Assembly: GCA_023053545.1 (NCBI GenBank)
Contig: JAKZAN010000002.1
Location: 6,816,790-6,880,789, forward strand
Length of the DNA stretch: 64,000 nt
Source of the DNA: Lepidurus packardi
Lineage: Eukaryota > Arthropoda > Branchiopoda > Notostraca > Triopsidae
Direction: 5' to 3'
Shown: positions 56,790-64,000 of the stretch, in pieces
How the letters are laid out: the number at the start of each line of letters is the position of its first letter
Position numbering within the stretch: the first letter of the stretch is position 1
Made by a program: the position numbers and the translations under genes
Notes under the pieces: model-generated
What the model was told of the DNA's origin: nothing
Seen by the model: only the letters and a program-made list of their open reading frames with translations
Database searches by the model: none

Positions 56790-59700
56790 ATTGCCAACAG
56801 AGACGCTAGCCAAGTTTGAATGGGAAGCTGCAATCTTCGGTGTCCCGTTCATGGAGAGCTCAGCAGATCGCACTTATTCTGACAGCGACTCAGGTAAGTC
56901 ACTGGCAAAATTTGGCTGTAATCTCAAACATTAGACAAAACGCAAGTGAGGTGTATCTAGAGTCTTTTTTTAAAATTACGAAAACCAAGTAATAAAGCTT
57001 ATAAAGTAATTAAAGTTATAAAGTAATTAATATTGTAATATTGTATAAATATTGTAAGGTTGTTTAATTATGTGTAGTTTGATTATTTTTATTCTTTTTT
57101 AGCTTTTATAGGAAATTAAGTGCTTTATGTGATACGAGTTCGTTTTTTAGGTTTCGTGCTAAAGTTGATAAAAGAAAAATAATTATTTATCTATTAAAGA
57201 AGCTTTTTTAGTTATTTTAACGTTTATTTAATTAGTATTAATTTCGAATAAACTATAATTCATCACTGTATTTTTATCAATACGATTCAGTTCATCTCGA
57301 TTAAATTTTAAAACCTGATATTAATGTATGAATTGCAAGAAATAATAAGTCATAATATTAAATGTATATAATAAGACATATGTAAATGTAATTATAATTG
57401 TGCGTATTCTTTGCCAAGCAGAGCTAGGAAGTACTGTAAGTGCTGAATAGCTCAATTAGCTGCGATATGTTCATATAGCTGTAGATCAAGGAAAGAAAGA
57501 GCAGATGCTTGGCTCATCCATCCATTTCAACTAACCCATCCCACAGATCATAGAATTCAATAATAATGTACGAGCAAGCCCCCCATCATCAGAAGTAAAA
57601 AGGGAGGGGGTGAGAAGGGTGGTAGCAATGTAGTAGTATAATAGTAGTAGTGAATGCTGCTTGTGCTGTGACTGCCTCTATATAACTCTCAGTTATATAA
57701 AATCAGAGAGAAAGAGAGAGAGAGAGAGGGAATCCATCAATGCGTGACCACAATCAAAGAGGGTCCAAAAGCTTCTGCACCAGAATAAAAGAGAACACAC
57801 TAAAGGGACAAAGTTGGGTCTAAACCTCCCCTCCTCCCCCACAAACTCCGTGCATATGCGGAACGAACGAGCGGTGTTACTTGCTCTTTGGGATGCCGGA
57901 AAAGACTCTTTTCCACAATGCGTAATTGACGTCAAATTGGAAGTCACCATCACTTCCTTTCTACGTAAGACGTCGTATTTAGCCAAGTCCTTTTCATAAC
58001 TTCCTTAAGTGCAAGTTCATGTTATTAGCAAGGAACGGAATTTCGCTTATTCTGCTCGCTAAGAAATCCCGGAAAACTAAAAGTGACACAACACGCACGA
58101 AGATTTGCCTAGTTCCAGGCTCTAAAACTGGTCCTTAAAATTGGGTTCAGCCCTCGTTTTTTGTCTACTAAATTCCTGCAGAATCCCTTGAATTCCCCTA
58201 AACTTTCAACGTGTACCTCAACTCAAAATACAGCAATTTCAAATGAACTGAGCTCGTCACCTTAAGTGAGTTTATGCCTTTATAATAGTATCACAAGCTG
58301 TTATATTATTGGGGATTTTAGTCACTTCCCCAGCCTGGCAGGTGTTATGGAAATCACCTTTGCACCTCAGTGACAGGAAGCGCAATTGCGACCATGCAGA
58401 TGCACTCGTATTGTCTTCCCTATACATTTAAGCCATAAAATAAGGGGGGGGAGGGAGGAACACGCATGATGATGATGATGAGCATATTTTTGGGCGCCAC
58501 AGAGGTGCAATGAAAGTGCTTTAGCCCCAAAAGATTCCCAAGTGACTGCATCTGCACAGGAGGGGAACTTTCAAAACAAAAAGACATACTACAAAAAGTT
58601 AGGTAAAAAATAAATAAAAAGGGTGATCTGGTTGACTGATTGCTGCTGCTCACCTTCGGTCCTCGTGATTCGGTAATGCCTAATGCTCGTATGAGAGGTA
58701 AAACATACAGAGCGGACACAGGTGATGGTCAAGCACAGATTCTGTAACGTCCGAAAACTGTCACTCTGCCACATCACCCTTCCCTCCCCCAACCCTATTT
58801 CTGTTGAATCTCGGTCAAGTTTGGGACCAACAGACTACCTCCCCTTTTTCAAATTATATCGCAGTTGTTTCCTAGTCCTAAATCTAAAGAGACCTAACTT
58901 GTCTCACTTGTCCGCGTCCTAAATAAATAGTGATAAAATAGTGTAGAAAGACTTAAGCCCCCACCAAAAAGTGAACGTAACCTTTATCTGTGGATAAAAC
59001 GCCAAGTGTGTTTGTGTGTGTATTGTTTAATTAGTCTTTCCAGTCCAACTTTAAATTATCCAGGTAAAGAGGGTGATACGTTTAGAAAAAAAAGTTAATG
59101 AGAGTCATAAGCGTCATAAGTTTAAAGCCACGTCGATAAATCAATGGGCCCCATTGCTGAAAGACGCAAATACTAGCAAGTGCTTAAAATATCACCAGAA
59201 CAAAGAACGTATACAACTTTTGTATATCTACGTACACTTTGGAGTAAATTGGATTGACTAAAGCCAGAGTATAAAAGAAGGGGGGGAAGATGGGTCTAAA
59301 TGACCCATCGTTGCCGTTGCAATCAAAGTGTCAACCACATGGAGTGCGTTATATAGCCCAAGACCTCCGAGCATCAGGTCTCCCACCTTAAAGACAAAGG
59401 CAATATATGTGTAAGGGGGAGGGGTTAAAAGGTTCACAGTAGTGGGTCAGAAAGGTAACTAAATCTAGGGTGATCCGTATAGCACCACGAGACTATCAAA
59501 GAAGCTCCAAGTAAAGCAGACGTTGTCTATTGATTACGGCTATCCCTTGGGCTTTCATACTGAACCACTGTGCGTATATATTTATACGTTAGCTATGCTA
59601 TACCTTTCGCTCGACACATCACAGGTTGGTATTGGCATAGACCTATAGAGCCCCGGCGTCAAGCCGGACAGGTTAGGTAGCTTCATTGATAGCTTCCGGG

Positions 59701-62700
59701 CACGCTAACATTACTTCCGAGGTTATTCCGAGAGAGCTTCGCAATAAAGCTGAAGCACATTATATTACCAGCAGATTTCTTAACTTCTTAACTACGAGCT
59801 CGTACTAAGCAGAAAAGAAAGATAATTGTGAGGTTTTACGCATTAGAATATTTCTCTTAGAATATTTTAAATTGATGGAAAACACTGGAAAGTAAAGTTT
59901 GGTGCAGAAATACGGTACACGTACCCAAAATCTTAACCCCAGGATGGCGAAAAGAACATTCCTAGAAAGAAATGGATAGATTTTTATAGTTCCAAGCTTT
60001 TTGTGTGGGGGTGTCAGGGTCCTAAGCTGGTCGTGGTCAGTACAAGCCGAAAGTGACTGTCAGGATAACAATGGAGCGCTGTCCAACGACACAAGACAGT
60101 AACGTGCTGGTAGCGTTTTTTTTTATTCTTTTTCTTTTACATGCCAGCGTATAATGGCGGGATGAGGAGGCCGGCACCTTATCGAATTCCTATAAAGGCC
60201 ATCGGGAGCATTACTTCCAGTGAGAACAGCAAGCGAAAGGGTTTTTGAGGTTTTATATTACGAAGGGTGAGTGGTATGAGCCATTAACCCCTTTCCAAAC
60301 CTATAATAAGCTATAAGGTATATAACGGAGTATGCATTTTGGCCCTTCGGATATGCTTTGTAATAGCCCCACGGAGCATGGCAAGAGAAAGACGAGACAC
60401 GTTACATATAAAACACCCTAAACTGCTGTATACAGTATTTTGGGGAGAAAAGCCCCAAAAGAGGTAAAAACGTGGAAACAAAGGGTTTTTTATGACCTCG
60501 CGGTTTCGAGACGTTGGGACGCATTAGTCTAGCTAACAACTTCACTCCTAGTATTGTTGGTTGTCTTATAGTGGGACTATAGATTAGGGACAAAAGCTTC
60601 TTGGCCACGATAGCCCGGTTGTATTTATATGTACCTGAGAACTGAGAACTTGGGATGACTTTTATTTCTTCCCTCGCACACACACACACATATTACATAT
60701 ACCAAAAGGGTTTGTAAACGCTTCTGAATGTTTTTTGGTGGGATAATAAGTTGAGGTAATAAAAGGTTAAGATTGCTTGTCCGTTATATGACTTGGGGTT
60801 TTATTAATACTGAAATTTCCTTCATCTTTTGTTTTCCTTGTTATTTTCCCTAACAGGATCAGAGCGCTTTCACGGCCTTGCAACAATACGCTCAGCGATT
60901 CCTTGCCAAGACGAAGATTGCTATCCGTGTGAATATTGCGACCGATTTTGGGGAACCTTAATACAGTAAGTTAACGTTCTGGTGCCAACTATTTGGCACC
61001 CAAACCTCGCCTGACTTTTCATTCATGACTGCTGCAAGAAAATCGAACCGGACTGACCCAACAAAATGACAATGGAGGCGAATTCGTGCAACTTAGCAAA
61101 GTGCATAACTTGAGCATAAGCTTCGTCAATTTTCCAATCCACTTTAGAAGTTTACTTGACATGCATACAACTCACTTTATGAAGAAATTACTCTTTTCTT
61201 TTGGAAGATCTAAAGTCATTGATATATTTTTTGTCCGTGGAAGTAAACAATCCTACATAATATTGAGTCAAACTTGTACAAAAAGAGTCTCCTATAAAGA
61301 ACAACCAGAACAACAAGAAATACTACCATAAATCCCGAGAGAAAATCCGCTACATTAAAAATACGGCGTTGACTTTGAAAAATGTGAGGTATGCGAGGAA
61401 AATGCGCCATTTGAACTGTTCTCGGCATATCTCAAGAAAAGCGAGAATAAAATAATAATGATAAAATTTTCTCGGTAAGATCAACAGGGCTAGCTAGATT
61501 AACATGTGGATCATTTCATTTCACTTTACTTTTTTCTCTTCTATGTGTAGGACAAGGAAATGAGCTCAATTTGGGACCTTCTTAGAGCTAATGAGGAAAA
61601 CACTTAAACTTTGGTGGGAAGGGCTCAGTATGTACACCTGGGTTCCTTGAGCTAACGACTCTTACTATTGATAGCTATAAATTACATGCAAATTTGCTCA
61701 CACCATACACACACAAGCCATGTCTTTCTTGTAGGAGGTATAAGGAAGGGAAAAATTAACTTCTCTCTTGAAAGGGGAAGGGGAGCAATAGCACACAGTC
61801 AATTTTCGTTTTATTTCATTTCCAGTACCCCGTTTTTCCAACAAAAACTACAGTCGAACTCTCTCTCTTTCTTTCTCGTGGCTACATAAGCACAAGCTTG
61901 CCCCTGTTTATTTTTTTTTCGCTGGCGGTGGGAACTCGCTCCACCTGGTTCGCACCTGACGGAATCCCGTGTCTCATTTGCATACAAACGCTTCACCCCC
62001 TTCTGACCATCATACATATATGATGATAGAGACCGCACAATGACCACAGCTTTTTAGCCCCCTTGTTCCTTCTGAAACGTTCCTGTGGTCCTCCCCCTTT
62101 ACGTGATCCATATGTAAAGTAAAGGCTTAGTTCAATGCTGCTTGTTGGCGGGTGTCCTCCTTTATATTGACACTAGATGACACTTTGACACGCATTGCTC
62201 ACATTTAAGCCCCCGTTGTTTTTGGTCATTTTTGCCAATAAATCAATGATCATTAACTAAGGCTGCGACTTGTATATGTATATTCCAAGACGCCTTCAAC
62301 GTGAAATTACCCCAATATTCCCATAAACTAAACTAAACCCTTAGCGTTTGTAATTCAAAGCGAGAGTGACATACTAATCTTGTTTTATCTTATTTTGATG
62401 TTCGTTATTTTTTCTTCTTTAAAGATTGGATAATCATCTAATCAGTCATCATCAGTGCGAACCAGGACGTTACTCCTGTCCAGGCTGCCCACGCCATTTT
62501 AGCAGCAGAGTATTGCTCTTGCAACATCAGAGCCACTCCCACGATCGGGATCACGATCACGCCGACCCAGATCCGGAATCTGTAGCGGGTTTCGACGGAG
62601 TAGGAGGCGAGGATCTCTCATCTTCCGGCAACTCCTCGTCGGCTGTCCTGGCCTTAGGCTTGGGCAGTGCATCAGGCCCCAACCCGAGCAGCAGCCATAA

Positions 62701-64000
62701 CAACAACAATAGTAACCATTCGACTAGCGGTGGCCTAACTGGTCTCAACGGAGCCGCATCCGATCTGGACCTTGCGGGAATCCTTGAAAGTGGTCGCCGA
62801 TACAACTGCGAACATTGTCCTAAAATTTTCTCGGATCCTTCTAATCTCCAGCGCCACATTCGTTCTAATCACGTGGGCGCCCGAGCTCACGCGTGTACCG
62901 AGTGCGGCAAGACGTTCGCTACCTCCAGCGGCCTGAAGCAGCACACGCACATCCATTCCTCCGTTAAACCTTTTCAGTGCGAAGTGTGTCTCAAAGCTTA
63001 TACGCAGTTCTCGAACCTGTGCCGGCACAAACGCATGCACGCGGACTGCCGCATGCAGATCCGCTGTCCACGCTGCGGACAAGCTTTCTCCACAGTTACT
63101 TCCTTGACGAAGCATCGAAGATTCTGCGATTCCGCCAGTGCAGGTGCTACCTCTGCCCCGGTTGGTACATCCACTTCGCTAGCCACGCCTACCATGTCCC
63201 ATCACCATACCCAATTATCGTCCAGTACGCCTGGCTACCCGGCGCCACCCACGCTGCCGCCTCATTTAGCGCCCAATCCACTTCTGATGTACCCTCGTCC
63301 GACGTACCCTCTCTACCCTAACTTGTACGCCAATTTCAACTCGAATTTGGCCCATACCTTCAACCTTAATAATTTTCTACCTAATTTCAAACCCGAATTC
63401 AACCTCGGCATGCACAGACTGTACGATAAAGCCGAGAAAAACGCCCTGACCCCCACAACTCCTCTGCCCCATGAAGCCGACGTCGTGAATCCACGCTCCA
63501 CGCCAGAGATGGCCTCTCCCCACCGAGACAAAGGGGATTCTTTCAAACGTACTCGATCTCCGGAAACAACTGGCAAAGCGATCGAGGAATCCCCCGTCAC
63601 CAGCGCAATAGCATCCAATAATCCCAAAATAGCTCCAGTGACGACATCGCCCAAACCCAGTCCCAAACGACACGAAACTGATTCAGGACCCGAAACAGGT
63701 AGCGCTGCTCCCAAAAAGTCTAAAACCGACGAACAACCTTTGGACCTGAGCGTGGCAAACCGCTCGCCACTGGTATTCCTCGCTAAAGGCAAACTGAAGC
63801 GCGAAGAGGAAGAAGACGAAGAAGTCGACAGCGATGACAACATTTCCATCCTAAGCCACGGAAGCAGTCGCAACAGTTCTACCCCGACTCCAAACCAGCA
63901 GAGGAGTTCTTCTGAACCCAAATTGCGACTTCTACGGACCTCTTTTTCAGACCACGACCAAGATGACACCTCCCGAGAGCCGCCCAAACCTGTTCATGTT
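56790..64000 (+). CDS. ham: Hamlet/MECOM-type zinc-finger regulator (partial)
   Basis: Three exons are visible, 56790-56893, 60857-60965 and 62425 to beyond the right edge, joined in phase by GT-AG introns of about 4.0 and 1.5 kb. The visible part is about 596 residues and is open at both ends. Six zinc fingers occur: YPCEYC (split by the second intron), [25 protein letters not shown] at 62801, [39 protein letters not shown] and [19 protein letters not shown]. Fingers three to six are nearly those of vertebrate MECOM/PRDM16. A Pro/Asn-rich region follows, then a nuclear-signal-like KRHE/PKKSK area and PLDLS (63737-63751), the CtBP co-repressor motif. An acidic run comes next, where a second finger cluster would be expected further on. 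No PR domain is visible; upstream exons must lie left of 56790. Hamlet controls neuronal fate in flies. Confidence 0.85.
56894..60856 (+). other. large intron with internal promoter candidate
   Basis: Very AT-rich at its start (56.95-57.4 kb), then with GA and GTAGTA microsatellites near 57.63-57.73 kb. A convincing TATA/initiator pair lies at 60191-60221. No coding exon is supported. Confidence 0.5.
60191..60266 (+). promoter_or_regulatory. internal promoter and 5' exon candidate
   Basis: TATAAAGG at 60191-60198 is followed 28 bases later by an initiator-like TTCCAGTGAG, then by an AGG|GTGAGT splice donor at 60266/60267. An exon starting at about 60219 and ending at 60266 could splice to the acceptor at 60856. 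It would yield a shorter zinc-finger isoform starting downstream of exon 56790-56893. The next in-frame ATG would be inside the zinc-finger exons. Confidence 0.3.
60966..62424 (+). other. intron splitting the first zinc finger
   Basis: A phase-2 intron between the two cysteines (YPCEYC) and two histidines of the first visible finger: donor CA|GTAAGT, acceptor TTCTTTAAAG. No other features are evident in the 1.5 kb. Confidence 0.6.

Noticed and set aside
1-64000. CRISPR arrays, prokaryotic operons, IS elements
   Set aside because: The window is eukaryotic. The tandem repeats present lack regular unique spacers, and genes are intron-split.

Overview
This window comes from an animal nuclear genome, most likely an arthropod. 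The coding regions are split by short introns (mostly 50-150 bp) with canonical GT-AG junctions. The gene content is arthropod-like: cuticle/gut chitinases, CBM14 (peritrophin-type) chitin-binding proteins, an Eiger-type TNF ligand and a Hamlet/MECOM-type zinc-finger factor. Dense short-intron genes next to a long non-coding tract full of poly-G, GA and CA runs fit a branchiopod crustacean such as Daphnia, but that is an inference. Prokaryotic features (operons, CRISPR, IS elements) are absent.

Region 1-8.9 kb is gene-dense, with four genes packed tightly. They are a minus-strand MOSC-domain protein resembling the C-terminal half of molybdenum cofactor sulfurase (79-1531), a plus-strand membrane-anchored GNAT acetyltransferase (2301-3071), a plus-strand TNF-family ligand (3738-4849) and a minus-strand EMSY orthologue with an ENT domain (5561-8866, 16 exons). 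The TNF and EMSY genes converge and their predicted 3' ends overlap.

Region 10.5-28.3 kb is a chitin-handling cluster, entirely on the minus strand. It holds two tandem GH18 chitinases (10484-12968 and 14366-16837) with nearly identical exon sizes, a decayed third chitinase exon near 18.8 kb, and two secreted multi-CBM14 proteins (19230-22011 and 26371-28277). The intron inside every CBM14 module sits at the same codon and phase, including the one in chitinase 1. This suggests the stand-alone CBM14 genes and the chitinase tail share one module and spread by duplication. Each pair of paralogues also shares a TATA-type promoter sequence.

Region 28.3-56.8 kb has no gene I can support. It contains simple repeats, long C, G and GA tracts, small duplications and TATA-like promoter candidates, and it precedes a developmental transcription factor gene. 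It is probably the regulatory domain and/or upstream introns of that gene.

Region 56.8-64 kb carries three coding exons of a Hamlet/MECOM (PRDM3/16)-type zinc-finger regulator on the plus strand: six zinc fingers, then a PLDLS CtBP-binding motif. The gene runs off the right edge. All exon models were built by eye from splice signals and conserved protein motifs. Exact boundaries, 5' ends and alternative isoforms are unverified.
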